Below, piece by piece: positions 22,215-31,328 of a stretch of DNA of 64,000 nucleotides. The notes under the pieces were generated by a model, which worked only from the letters and a program-made list of their open reading frames with translations, was not told the origin of the DNA and made no database searches. How positions within the stretch are numbered: the first letter of the stretch is position 1; each line of letters opens with the position of its first letter. A program made the position numbers and the translations under genes. The DNA comes from Mycobacterium gordonae. Its GTDB lineage: Bacteria > Actinomycetota > Actinomycetes > Mycobacteriales > Mycobacteriaceae. The stretch covers positions 5,054,739-5,118,738 of the forward strand of contig NZ_CP070973.1 in assembly GCF_017086405.1 (NCBI RefSeq), read 5' to 3'.

Positions 22215-23339
22215 GTGGCTGACGGCGAGACACCAACCGACGGTTCCGGCTCGACCGGGCAATCGGCTCCTGCCGCGCCCGCGACACCCGCACCGGCCAG
22301 GACCGAAAAGGCAACGTGGAGAACGCTGTTCGCCGCGCTGCCCGTACACCTCGCCGCAGGCCTGAGCCACCTGGGTCATTGGCTGACCCACTTGGGTCGG
22401 GGGCTGACCCACCTGGGTCGGGGGCTGGCCCGGCTGGCTGAGATCAAACCGACTCCGCTGCAACGGCTCGCCCTCCTGAGCGGACTCGCCGTGGCCAGCA
22501 TCTTCGGGGCCCTCGCGTTTCCGGGCAATCCCATCGGGCAGGCGTGCGTTATCGCCTTCGTTCCGGGACTGTGCATCGCAATCGGCGTCTCTGGCACACG
22601 TTGGCATGCCCGACAAGGACTCGATCAGCACTTGTTGGAAGCCACCCAGAACGCGGTTCAGACAAGCGTGCAGTTGAAGAGATCAGTTCGCTACGTCGAC
22701 GAGCGGCTGTCCGCGGCACAAGCCCACCTGGAGAGTGGCAGCGACGACGGTGCGCTGATCGAGGTGGTGCGAGCCAAGACCGCGACGGAATTGTCCTTGG
22801 GGGTGGCCGAACATGCCTCACGCCAGTGGGGGTCGACGCCCCCGGTCGACGCCGACGGTGAACTGATATGCGGCAGCGTCGCTGCGGTGGAGGACCAGTA
22901 CACATTGATCATCAATCGCGGTTCAACGCACGGCATCAAGCCCGACATGGTCGTTGCAGTGCTGGCGGACGTGGGCGAACCTCTTCGCGACCCCGAAACG
23001 GGCGAAGTGATCGGCGAGCTGCCGACCGAGAAGTTGCGGGTCAAAGTGATTGACGTGCAACCGAAGTACTCACGAGCGGTGACGTACCGAACCTTCACAC
23101 CCGCAACGGTCGGATATCCGGCCATGACGGGAACGGCCCGGAGCGGCGCGGCATCTTCGGATGCCGGTACTTTCGACTTCATCGACGAGTCGATCAGCAG
23201 AATGCTGGAAGCCGAACTGGCCGAACCGATTCCCGCGCGCGAGAAGATCGCCAACGTGCAGTCGTCCGTGCGGCAGGATGTGCCCCACAGGGTGGCTGCG
23301 AACGTCGACATCGGCGATCGGGTTCAGCAAGTCAAGTAA
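22215..23339 (+). CDS. Membrane-anchored protein with FlgT-C-like domain
   Basis: A 374-residue protein from GTG, with GGAGAGG before it. An Ala/Pro-rich N-terminus is followed by a heptad-repeat segment (SHLGHWL, THLGRGL, THLGRGL; about residues 50-72). Two hydrophobic helices (LALLSGLAVASIFGALAF and ACVIAFVPGLCIAIGVSG) come next, then a helical region. A beta-rich domain (VAAVEDQYTLIINRGSTHGIKPDMVVAVL...GEVIGEL) resembles the FlgT C-terminal/CsgG-associated fold found in envelope proteins. A flagellar role is excluded in mycobacteria. Function is unknown. It follows PE_PGRS by 57 bases and may be co-transcribed. Confidence 0.75.
   Translation: MADGETPTDGSGSTGQSAPAAPATPAPARTEKATWRTLFAALPVHLAAGLSHLGHWLTHLGRGLTHLGRGLARLAEIKPTPLQRLALLSGLAVASIFGALAFPGNPIGQACVIAFVPGLCIAIGVSGTRWHARQGLDQHLLEATQNAVQTSVQLKRSVRYVDERLSAAQAHLESGSDDGALIEVVRAKTATELSLGVAEHASRQWGSTPPVDADGELICGSVAAVEDQYTLIINRGSTHGIKPDMVVAVLADVGEPLRDPETGEVIGELPTEKLRVKVIDVQPKYSRAVTYRTFTPATVGYPAMTGTARSGAASSDAGTFDFIDESISRMLEAELAEPIPAREKIANVQSSVRQDVPHRVAANVDIGDRVQQVK
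22362..22424 (+). repeat. 21-base tandem repeat, three copies, inside the FlgT-C-like gene
   Basis: Three adjacent 21-base units encode SHLGHWL, THLGRGL and THLGRGL. Each contains a palindrome of the type GACCCA-CC-TGGGTC, perfect in the third copy. The repeat keeps the frame, so copy number could vary between strains without breaking the gene. Confidence 0.8.
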
Positions 23340-23789
23340 GTTCCATGGTTGGCGCCAGTTCCGCACCGCCTGTTGAGAGCGCCGACGCCAGTCAGCCGCC
23401 AAAGTAAGTGATAGCCCGTTGCACGAGTCGTCGGATTTGCCAACCATCTCGCTTGCTCGGTTGGCGTTCGCCGCCCGCTACCGGAGGCCGGAACCAACCG
23501 CGGGTGGCAAGCACACGCTGACCGAATAGTGCTGCGAGACAGTGCAATAGCTATCGGTCGCCACTCCACCGGCTGGCTCCGATCGCACCGGTCGGCAGGT
23601 GCAAGAGCGGATATGCTCCGCAACCAACAGCTAAATGCCTGACTCTCGACGCAGTCGAAGAGTCGCGCAAACGATGCATCAAGGCGTTTGCTGTTACGGC
23701 CGCTCCCCCATTGTGTTGGTGCGGTAGCCAGAGGCCATTCGATCGGTGCCCACGAGCCGCAGGAGCGGGCGCCGGGGAGACACAGCACT
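23340..23789. other. Non-coding stretch, nothing recognised
   Basis: About 450 bases between the FlgT-C-like gene and the intron remnant. Short open frames occur on both strands, but none has a recognisable domain or a ribosome-binding site. It is probably decayed DNA left by insertions. Confidence 0.5.
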
Positions 23790-24480
23790 GAGGGGGACCC
23801 GTTTGGTGGTCCAGTTGGTCTGTCCCCGTCGTTTTGAGCCGTGGTTATGCGAGCTGAGGGACTGAATTGGTTGATGTCCAGATGCATCGGTTGCTGCGCA
23901 ATCAAACTGAGCCCCTTCGCCCTGTGACCGGCTTTCCCGGCCTCCGACTACTACGAGCTCTCCGCCCCCTGCCGCCGGCATCAGTCGGCGACGGACCTTC
24001 CCACACGCCCCGAACCGGCTGCCCGGTGCGAGTGGGACCCAAGGCAGGGTTCCCGCGTTCACTGTTGACCGTTCGACGGGATCGGTATCCAGCTGTGCCC
24101 CTGCACCATCGCCATGACTACGCCGCAGGACCTTCACCATGGCCTCCCGAACCGACGACATTCTCCGGCCCGTGAGTTCCCCACCTGGACAAGCACATCC
24201 GGCTACGCCAGACTCGGTGACCTCAGCCAGGTGGGTACGCGGTGCGACCCAGCCCACGTCCGCCAGGTTCCGGGCTGGTGGGTGCACTTGAGGGGCGTTC
24301 AGACACTGGTTCCTCACGTATACCTCGCCGTCTTGCTAGCCGAGCCCGCACCATCTGGCCGTTCTGGCACGACTCGTCGTTGTCAGGGCCGCTGTCCACC
24401 CTCACCCCCGTCCCGGAGATCAGGCTGCCCTCAGCTTCAACCCGCTGCTGCGACAGCGGGAACGTGATGGTCTCTCACCT
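23790..24480 (-). mobile_element. Probable 5' fragment of a group II intron
   Basis: Read on the minus strand, this stretch has the run of short motifs I associate with domains I-III of actinobacterial group II introns: GAGGAACCAGTGTCTGAACG, then CTGCGGCGTAGTCATGG, GAACGGTCAACAGTGAACGC, and GTGTGGGAAGGTCCGTCG. A 6-base-pair stem GGCCGG...CCGGTC follows, and then GGGCGAAGGGG where the reverse-transcriptase frame normally begins. A short frame there (DINQFSPSARITTAQN) could be the start of the maturase, but the reverse transcriptase and domains V-VI are missing. The 5' end may be GTGAG at about 24480, directly against the broken IS3 orfB. It rests on memory of motif order; covariance-model confirmation was not possible. 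Confidence 0.5.
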
Positions 24481-24842
24481 TTACTCGGTCAAACAGCGCC
24501 TCGCGGCGCACGATGTCGGTGCACCATAGTTCGTTGGGCCTGCTCGCGGTGAAGTGCCGGTTGACCAGGTCATCGGGTGTAGTCACTCGGATCAGGGTGG
24601 GGATACGCCGCCGTGGCCGTGGCAGTCCACTCAGGCCGTGCTCGGTCATGATCGAGCGCACCAGCTTGAGGTTGACATTCATCTCGTAGTCGGCCAGCAG
24701 CGCGGCCCGGATGCGGCGACCACCGTAGGTGCCGCGGGAGCGCTGGTGGATTTTCGCTGATCGTGTCGGCCACAATCAGGCGGCGGATCTCGCGATCGGG
24801 CACTGGTCGTCTCTGGTAGTACTGCCACAGGCAGCGCGTCAA
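24437..24842 (-). pseudogene. IS3-family transposase OrfB remnant
   Basis: Two frames together give the start of an IS3 OrfB: DREIRRLIVADTISE from about 24842, then IHQRSRGTYGGRRIRAALLADY, MTEHGLSGLPRP and ASRPNELWCTDI. WCTDI holds the first Asp of the DDE core. The frame is broken by an extra base in an A-run near 24760. Similarity stops at WCTDI (about 24500), after which unrelated sequence follows. The second Asp and the Glu are absent, so it cannot be active. Confidence 0.85.
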
Positions 24843-24863
24843 TCCCGTGATCCGGCAAGCCGA

Positions 24864-25199
24864 TCAGGCGGAATGTCCTCGCGCGATCAGTCGTTCAGTG
24901 ATCGCGCGCCGGCGTTTTGGGGGCAGCACCGCCTGCTCGTTGAACAGCTCGCACGCATCCCGGGTCAGCGCTAGCTCCGCTTCGAGCTGGGCGATACGTT
25001 TGTGGGCGGCGGCCAGCTCATCGGCCTCTACGCTCGGGGTGCCCTCGATGATCCCGGCGTCGATCAGAGCCTGGCGCTTCCATCGGAACAGGGTGGCCTG
25101 AGCAATCCCGGTCTCAGCTGCGATCGCAGCGACCGCCTCACCGGACCGCAGCCGGGAAACGATTTGCCGACGCACCGTGGCCGGATACTGACGGGGCAT
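24864..25199 (-). CDS. IS3-family transposase OrfA
   Basis: A 111-residue protein with a helix-turn-helix (RQIVSRLRSGEAVAAIAAETGIAQATLFRWKRQAL) and a C-terminal coiled coil (AHKRIAQLEAELALTRDACELF), the standard IS3/HTH_8 OrfA layout. The frame is intact from MPRQYP, but its partner OrfB is broken, so the element is dead unless complemented elsewhere. In IS3 elements OrfA and OrfB are joined by -1 frameshifting to give the transposase. Confidence 0.88.
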   Translation of the reverse strand: MPRQYPATVRRQIVSRLRSGEAVAAIAAETGIAQATLFRWKRQALIDAGIIEGTPSVEADELAAAHKRIAQLEAELALTRDACELFNEQAVLPPKRRRAITERLIARGHSA

Positions 25200-25939
25200 G
25201 TGACCTCCTGATGATCACGCTGCCCACAACTCTCACAACCGTGGACCTACAACACGGGTACAGATCTACTGGACCACTACGACGGGCTCACCGCAGCACC
25301 GCGGTCGCCGGCCAACGACTTGGCACCCACGGAGCGGAGCTCCGCGTCGACCTCGCTGCACGGATCTACTTACGAGGTCCTGGGCGATCAGCGTGCTGAT
25401 CCGATCGAGATGGATTGAAATGTGCAGTTTGATGTTGGGCAGCCAGATTCGGTGATCGCACCCGTCATGCTTGAGTCGATATTTGCTAGTGAGCATTCAC
25501 TCGCAAAAGCAAAGAATATCGAGAATATTTGCTTGTAAGCGATCGCTAACAACGGATATGGCAAATTGACTAAGGAGATTGAAAGCGAGCAATTACTCGA
25601 AATATAGGAACCGGACTTCCGCGATACGAAACCAAAAATATGTTGCTAGATAATGGTGAGTACGAGACTTGCAACCGACAGCTCGGCCGGTCGCCGTCTG
25701 TTGCTACTCGACTTGGACACTACCTCTTGCGCAACGTGCAGACCGCGTGTGCGATGTCGTCTCCGGTGCCTCTTCGACTCCCGATTTGCGCGTGCTCTCC
25801 ACCCCGGGATTCGGGATAGATATCCACTTCAAAGCCGTAAAACTCGGCCACGTAAAGAGTGCCGACTCGGGATGCCGCATCACCCGGCCAGGTGACCACA
25901 AATCCGGGATTGAGCAGCCGCAGCAACCTGCTTCGCAGC
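25200..25939. other. Gap with an AT-rich patch, no recognised gene
   Basis: No gene is supported. From about 25480 to 25660 the DNA is clearly AT-richer than the surroundings, as at mycobacterial insertion scars or surface-gene promoters. Between 25660 and 25930 frames on both strands remain open, but I see no domain in either. The fragment FVVTWPGDAASRVGTLYVAE on the minus strand looks protein-like but is unidentified. Confidence 0.45.
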
Positions 25940-26639
25940 AGACGCACCGCGACCACCGGAACCGGTGGCGATGGCGGCAACGGCGGGATCGGGGGCACCG
26001 GCGGCAGTGGTGGCGCCGGCGGCAAAGGCGGTGACGTCGATACCCAATTCGGTCAGTCCGGCAACGGCGGCAACGGCGGCGCCGCGGGTGTCGGGGCCGC
26101 AGGTGGCGTTGGCGGTATCGGCGGCTCGGGTGAGGCCCAAGGTGGACACGGCGGAAACGGCGGCGCCGGAGGCGACGCCACCGGACCCGACAGCGTCGGC
26201 GGCACCGGTGGCAACGGCGGCAAAGGCGGCGCAGGCGGGGCCGGCCGGCACCGTGGGCACCCCGACGGGCGTCAGCGGCGGAGCCGGGGGTATCGGCGGA
26301 GCCGGCGGGACCGGCGGGACCGGCGCCGGCGGCGGGGCCGGGGGCGCCGGCGGCGATGGTGGCGGTGGCTTCCAGCACGGCGGCGACGGCGGCAACGGCG
26401 GCAGAGGCGGCGCGGGAGCCGACGGCGGCACGGGAGGCATCGGCGGCAACGGTGGCGCCGGCGGAGCCGGAGGCGCCGCGGGTGTCGGTGGAGCCGGTGG
26501 TACCGGCGGAGTCGGCGGGGGCGGCAGCGCCGGCGGTCCCACCGCTCCCCGTGGCACACCTGGCGCGCCCGGAAGCGTCGGCGCCGATGGCGACGACGGC
26601 GCGCAGGGCGCCGGCGGGACGCCGGGGCAGTCGGGATGA
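25940..26639 (+). pseudogene. PGRS repeat fragment without a PE domain, frameshifted
   Basis: Gly-Gly-x repeats run in one frame from about 25950 (TGTGGDGGNGGIGGTGG) to about 26245. After a frameshift near GGGGCCGGCCGGCACC they run in a second frame (VSGGAGGIGGAGGTGG) to a stop at 26639, ending GAQGAGGTPGQSG. No PE domain precedes it: the upstream frame reads unrelated sequence. It is therefore a detached, broken PGRS tail, probably separated by the same events that left the IS3 and intron remnants. Confidence 0.75.
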
Positions 26640-26853
26640 GCCCGGAAACGACCGGCGACAATCGAGGTTGCCGAGATCGGAGAATTGCGTCGCTGGCTCG
26701 GGAAAATACGCCTGCTAGCCGACGCGACCATAACGCATTGAATTCCCGGGTTGATATTTCGGGTTACCCCGAATTCGCACCTTCACAGTTTTCGGCCGAT
26801 ATTTACCTGACGGTGCGCTGACGGACGGCCCGATCGAGAGTCAGTCAATCCCG

Positions 26854-27675
26854 TCAGCCGGGCGCAGACTCCCCCGCCCGGCGCAGCATCGCCTCGGCGT
26901 GCCGCAGCACCGGGGAATCCACCATCTGCCCCTCGAACGCGAACACCCCGCGCTCGGTCTTGGCCGCGGCGAGCACCCGGCGCGCCCAGTCCAGGGTTTC
27001 GTCGCTGGGCCGGTAGGCCCTGCGCACCACGTCCACCTGGCTGGGATGGATGCACACGGTCACGTCGAAGCCCACCGCCACGGCGTCGACCGCTTCGGTC
27101 TGCAAGCCCTCGACGTCGCGGATGTCCAGGTGTACGGCATCGAGCGCCAGGCGGTCAAAGGCGCTGGCCGCCAACAGGATTGTCGAGCGAACGTGGCGCG
27201 CCACATCGCGGTAGGTGCCGTCCGCGCACCGACTTGAGCTGCCGCCCAGGGTGGCGATCAGATCCTCGGCACCCCACATCATCCCGACGGTGCGCTCCGC
27301 CGCCGCGATCTCCGCCGCGAACAACGCTCCCCGCGCGGTCTCCACCAAGGCGATGACATCGCGCGGCCCCAACGCCGCCACCTGGGCGGCGGACTCCGCC
27401 TTGGGCAGCATCACCGTGGTATACGCGGTGCCTGCCAGCGCTTCGAGATCGCGGGCCTGATCGTCGGTGCCGGCCGCGTTGATCCGCACGACCGTCCGCG
27501 TGGGGTCCAACGGGTGGTCCCGCAGCGCCTGGCGGGCGGCGGCCTTCTCCGGCGCCGCAACTCCGTCTTCCAGGTCGAGGATCACCACATCGGCGGCCGC
27601 CGCAGCCTTGGTGAAACGCTCGGGCCGATCGGCCGGGCAGAACAACCAGCCCGGTCCGGCGTCACGCAAACTCAT
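26854..27675 (-). CDS. citE: Beta-hydroxyacyl-CoA lyase, CitE-like (HMG-CoA / citramalyl-CoA lyase)
   Basis: A 273-residue HpcH/HpaI-type TIM barrel, the same length as M. tuberculosis Rv2498c. Visible landmarks are LFCPADRPERF, ADVVILDLEDGVA, TRTVVRINAAG, MLPKAESAAQV, ALVETARGAL, MMWGAEDLIATLGG (metal-binding acidic residues) and CIHPSQVDVV. Rv2498c was shown to cleave (R)-HMG-CoA and (S)-citramalyl-CoA, linking leucine breakdown and itaconate disposal. It is last in the operon, and its start overlaps the hydratase gene by 4 bases. The product should be acetyl-CoA plus acetoacetate or pyruvate. Confidence 0.93.
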   Translation of the reverse strand: MSLRDAGPGWLFCPADRPERFTKAAAAADVVILDLEDGVAAPEKAAARQALRDHPLDPTRTVVRINAAGTDDQARDLEALAGTAYTTVMLPKAESAAQVAALGPRDVIALVETARGALFAAEIAAAERTVGMMWGAEDLIATLGGSSSRCADGTYRDVARHVRSTILLAASAFDRLALDAVHLDIRDVEGLQTEAVDAVAVGFDVTVCIHPSQVDVVRRAYRPSDETLDWARRVLAAAKTERGVFAFEGQMVDSPVLRHAEAMLRRAGESAPG

Positions 27676-28163
27676 GACGCGTCCTCGGCAGGGCGTTTCT
27701 GCACCAGCGTGGTCCGAACCGCTTTGGCCACGACATCCCCGTGCTGATTGCGTCCGGTGTGCTCCAACGTGACGATGCCTTCGCCGGGACGGCTCTTGGA
27801 CTCCCGCTTATTGGTGCACACGGTCTCGGCATAAAGCGTGTCGCCGTGGAAAACCGGCTTGGGGAAGGACACGTCGGAGAAACCGAGGTTGGCGACGATG
27901 GTGCCCAACGTCAACTGGGCGACGGACAACCCGACCAGCGTGGAGAGCGTGAACATCGAATTCACCAGCCGCTCACCACGAAAGCCCGGCTGCTCGGCGG
28001 CCCACGCCGCGTCCAGGTGCAGCGACTGAGTGTTCATGGTGAGCGTGGTGAACAGCACATTGTCGGCCTCCGTGACGGTGCGACCCGGGCGGTGCAGGTA
28101 GGTAGTGCCGACCTCGAACTCCTCGAACCACAGGCCGCGCTGGACTACCTGGCGGTCTGTCAT
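27672..28163 (-). CDS. MaoC-family hydratase (Rv2499c-like)
   Basis: A 163-residue hot-dog-fold protein. The hydratase helix and active-site region are seen in RPGRTVTEADNVLFTTLTMNTQSLHLDAAWA, followed by FVNSMFTL-like and SFPKPVFHGDTLYAETVC strands. By the Rv2498c pathway it should hydrate the unsaturated CoA ester (3-methylglutaconyl-CoA or mesaconyl/itaconyl-CoA) to the lyase's substrate. It overlaps citE downstream and fadE19 upstream by 4 bases each (ATGA), so all three are translationally coupled. Confidence 0.88.
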   Translation of the reverse strand: MTDRQVVQRGLWFEEFEVGTTYLHRPGRTVTEADNVLFTTLTMNTQSLHLDAAWAAEQPGFRGERLVNSMFTLSTLVGLSVAQLTLGTIVANLGFSDVSFPKPVFHGDTLYAETVCTNKRESKSRPGEGIVTLEHTGRNQHGDVVAKAVRTTLVQKRPAEDAS

Positions 28164-29326
28164 GAGAGCCCCAACGAGCGGGCGATCAGCATCAACTGCA
28201 CCTCGGTGGTGCCCTCGCCGATCTCCAGGATCTTGCTGTCGCGGTAGTGACGGGCGACCGGGTATTCGTTCATGAAGCCGTAGCCGCCGTGAATCTGAGT
28301 CGCGTCCCGGGCGTTGTCCATCGCCGCTTCCGAGGATACCATCTTGGCGATCGCCGCTTCCTTCTTGAAAGGCTTGCCCGCCAACATCTTTGCCGCGGCG
28401 TCGTAGTAGGCGGTGCGGGCCACGTGGGCGCGGGCCTCCATGCGCGCGATCTTGAAGCTGATTGCCTGGTAGGAGCTGATCGGTTGGCCGAAGGACTGCC
28501 GCTCGTTGGCGTACTTGACGCTTTCGTCGACGCAGCCCTGCGCCACCCCGGTCGCCAGCGCGGCGATCGCGATGCGGCCCTCGTCGAGGATTGACAGGAA
28601 GTTGGCGTAGCCCTTGCCGCGGGTGCCCAGCAGATTCTCTTCGGGGACGCGCGCGTCGTCGAAGGTCAGCGGATGGGTGTCCGAGGCGTTCCAGCCGACC
28701 TTGTTGTAGGTCGGCTCGACGATGAATCCCGTTGTGCCGCTAGGCACCATGATGGTCGAAATCTCCTTCTTGCCGTCCGCGACGGTACCGGTGACGGCGG
28801 TGACGGTGACCAGTGAGGTGATGTCGGTGCCGGAGTTGGTGATGAACTGCTTGCTGCCGTTGACGATCCACTCATTGCCCTCGAGGCGGGCCGTGGTGCG
28901 GGTGCTGCCGGCGTCGGAGCCCGCACCCGGTTCGGTGAGGCCGAATCCGGCCAGCGCCCGCCCGGTCAGCAGATCCGGCAACCACTGCTGCTTCTGCTCC
29001 TCGGTGCCGAAGCGGAAGATCGGCATGGCGCCCAGACCCACGGCGGCTTCCAGGGTAATAGCGACCGACTGGTCGACCTTGCCGAGTTCCTCCAGTGCCA
29101 GGCCCAGGGCGAAGTAGTCACCGCCCATGCCGCCGTACTCCTCCGGGAAGGGCAGGCCGAACAGCCCCATCTCCCCCATCTTGGCGACCACCTCGTACGG
29201 GAAGCTGTGCTCCTCATCGTGTTTGGCCGAGACGGGTGCCACGACGGTGCGTGCGAAGTCGGCCACCGTATCGCGGAGTTCCTCGTATTCCTTCGGAATA
29301 GTTCCTGCTGGAATCGTTGTCGTCAT
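28160..29326 (-). CDS. fadE19: Acyl-CoA dehydrogenase FadE19 (probable isovaleryl-CoA dehydrogenase)
   Basis: A 388-residue flavoenzyme of normal family length. It shows the FAD/CoA signatures AGFGLTEPGAGSDAGSTRT and GSKQFITNSGTDI and the C-terminal RDATQIHGGYGFMNEYPVARHYRDSKILEIGEGTTEVQ. It corresponds to Rv2500c and should oxidise isovaleryl-CoA to 3-methylcrotonyl-CoA in leucine breakdown. The gene overlaps the hydratase downstream by 4 bases and follows accA1 by 6. Confidence 0.94.
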   Translation of the reverse strand: MTTTIPAGTIPKEYEELRDTVADFARTVVAPVSAKHDEEHSFPYEVVAKMGEMGLFGLPFPEEYGGMGGDYFALGLALEELGKVDQSVAITLEAAVGLGAMPIFRFGTEEQKQQWLPDLLTGRALAGFGLTEPGAGSDAGSTRTTARLEGNEWIVNGSKQFITNSGTDITSLVTVTAVTGTVADGKKEISTIMVPSGTTGFIVEPTYNKVGWNASDTHPLTFDDARVPEENLLGTRGKGYANFLSILDEGRIAIAALATGVAQGCVDESVKYANERQSFGQPISSYQAISFKIARMEARAHVARTAYYDAAAKMLAGKPFKKEAAIAKMVSSEAAMDNARDATQIHGGYGFMNEYPVARHYRDSKILEIGEGTTEVQLMLIARSLGLS

Positions 29327-29332
29327 GATTCG

Positions 29333-31327
29333 CTATTCCTTGCCTTCTGTTGCTTCTTCGGTGGCCGGGACCAGCCGGGCCAACACCTGGTCGACGGTCA
29401 CCTGGTCGCCGACCGACACCAACACCTCCACCTGACCGGAGACGGGTGCCGTCAGCGAGTGCTCCATCTTCATCGCCTCGACGACTACCACCACGTCGCC
29501 CTCCGAAACCTCGGCGCCCGACTCGGCCTGCACCGCAATGACGCTGCCGGGCATGGGGCTGACGACCTCGGCGGGTCGCTCCCCCGCGGCTCGACGGATC
29601 TTGTGTTCCTCGACCTCCCGGATGTGCCAGGCGCCCCGCGCGTCGGCGATCCAGAAGTGCCGCTCCGCCTCGGCCCACCGGTAGTCCCGGCGTACGCCAT
29701 TTAGCGTCACGCTTAGTCGCCCAGTACCGACTTGCGCACTCGCGGCCAGCGTTTCACCGTCCCCGACGCTCACCTCGGCCGCATCGGGCAAGCCCCGCAC
29801 CGCGACGGTCTCCGTGCGCTGCGCGGTGCGCATCGCGGTGCGCACCGCAGCGGCGGCGGCGCCGATGCGCCAGCCGCTCGGGCTGGCCCACAGGTTGCCC
29901 CTGCTGCGCCGTTGCAGAGCCCATTGGACATACAGACCGGCCGCGGCGAACACATCGTCCGGGGCCACCAGCGGGTCGAAGTCGTCGAGCCGCTCATCCA
30001 GCAGGGCGGTGTCGAGATCTCCGGCCTGCACCCGCTCGTCGGCAAGCAGAAAGCGGAGAAACTCGATGTTGGTCTGCACACCCAGGACCGCGGTCTGCGA
30101 TAGCGCCTGATCGAGGCGGGCCAGCGCCTGCGCCCGGTCGCTGCCGTGCGCGATCACCTTGCTCAGCATCGGGTCGTAATCGCTGCCGACCACCGTGTCC
30201 GCCAGCAGCGAGGAATCCACCCGCACGCCGGGCCCGGACGGCTCGACGACCTGCAGCACCCGGCCCCCGGTGGGCAGAAATCCGCGAGCGGGATCCTCGG
30301 CGTACACCCGGGCCTCGATCGCGTGCCCGCGCAGCTCGATGTCGTCCTGTGCCAATGCCAGCTTCTCGCCCGCGGCCACCCGCAGCTGCCACTCGACCAG
30401 ATCTAGGCCCGTAACCGCCTCGGTGACAGGGTGTTCCACCTGCAGCCGGGTGTTCATCTCCATGAAGAAGAACTCGTCGGGACGGTCCGCGGAAACGATG
30501 AACTCCACCGTGCCGGCGCCGACATAGTCGACGCTGCGGGCGGTGTTGCACGCGGCGGCGCCGATCCGCGCCCGGGTGGCGGCGTCCAGCAGCGGCGACG
30601 GAGCCTCCTCGATCACCTTCTGGTGGCGTCGTTGCAGGCTGCATTCGCGCTCGCCGAGATGCAGCACGTTGCCGTGCGTGTCGGCGAGCACCTGAACCTC
30701 GATGTGCCTGGGCCGCTGCACGAATCGCTCCAGAAACAGCGTGTCGTCCCCGAATGCGGAGGCGGCCTCGCGCCGTGCGCTCACCAGCGCTTCGCGCAAC
30801 CGGGCGGAGTACTCGACCATCCGCATTCCTTTGCCGCCACCGCCCGCGGACGGCTTGACCAGTACCGGGTAGCCCACGTCTTCGGCGGCGGCGACGAGTT
30901 CGTCGTCGGTCAGCCCCGGGCGCGCGATTCCCGGCACCACCGGCACGTCGAAGGCCGCGACCGCGTTCTTGGCGGCGATCTTGTCGCCCATCACCTCGAT
31001 CGCGTGTGCGGGCGGCCCCAGAAACGCCACCCCGGCCCGATCACATGCCGCGGCGAAATCCGCGTTCTCCGAAAGGAACCCGTAGCCTGGGTGGATCGCC
31101 TGGGCTCCGGTGCGCACCGCCGCGTCGATCACTTTCGCGATGTCGAGATAGCTCTGGCGGGCCGGCGCCGGTCCCAGCCGGACCGCCGTGTCGGCTTCGA
31201 TTACATGACGGGCCGCTGCGTCGGCGTCGCTGTAGACGGCGACGGACTGGATACCCAGCCGGCGCAGAGTGCGGATCACCCGCACCGCGATCTCGCCGCG
31301 GTTGGCCACTAGAACAGTGTCAAACAT
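29333..31327 (-). CDS. accA1: Biotin-dependent carboxylase alpha chain AccA1
   Basis: A 664-residue protein from the ATG giving MFDTVLVANRGEIAVRVIRTL; longer upstream readings run into accD1 and are rejected. Domains in order are biotin carboxylase (ATP-grasp loop GGGGKGMR, then EECSLQRRHQK-type LGERECSLQRRHQKVIEE), a linker, and a C-terminal biotinyl domain with the lysine in VEAMKMEH. It corresponds to Rv2501c. With AccD1 it forms the 3-methylcrotonyl-CoA carboxylase used in leucine catabolism. It starts one base after the accD1 stop. Confidence 0.95.
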   Translation of the reverse strand: MFDTVLVANRGEIAVRVIRTLRRLGIQSVAVYSDADAAARHVIEADTAVRLGPAPARQSYLDIAKVIDAAVRTGAQAIHPGYGFLSENADFAAACDRAGVAFLGPPAHAIEVMGDKIAAKNAVAAFDVPVVPGIARPGLTDDELVAAAEDVGYPVLVKPSAGGGGKGMRMVEYSARLREALVSARREAASAFGDDTLFLERFVQRPRHIEVQVLADTHGNVLHLGERECSLQRRHQKVIEEAPSPLLDAATRARIGAAACNTARSVDYVGAGTVEFIVSADRPDEFFFMEMNTRLQVEHPVTEAVTGLDLVEWQLRVAAGEKLALAQDDIELRGHAIEARVYAEDPARGFLPTGGRVLQVVEPSGPGVRVDSSLLADTVVGSDYDPMLSKVIAHGSDRAQALARLDQALSQTAVLGVQTNIEFLRFLLADERVQAGDLDTALLDERLDDFDPLVAPDDVFAAAGLYVQWALQRRSRGNLWASPSGWRIGAAAAAVRTAMRTAQRTETVAVRGLPDAAEVSVGDGETLAASAQVGTGRLSVTLNGVRRDYRWAEAERHFWIADARGAWHIREVEEHKIRRAAGERPAEVVSPMPGSVIAVQAESGAEVSEGDVVVVVEAMKMEHSLTAPVSGQVEVLVSVGDQVTVDQVLARLVPATEEATEGKE

Positions 31328-31328
31328 G

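Noticed and set aside
22362..22424. Tandem 21-base repeats considered as a small CRISPR array.
   Set aside because: Units are directly adjacent with no spacers, stay in frame inside a coding sequence, and no cas genes are present.
23694..24317. A 207-codon minus-strand reading inside the suspected intron.
   Set aside because: It has no protein domain, and the same bases read as ordered group II intron RNA motifs with a stable stem.
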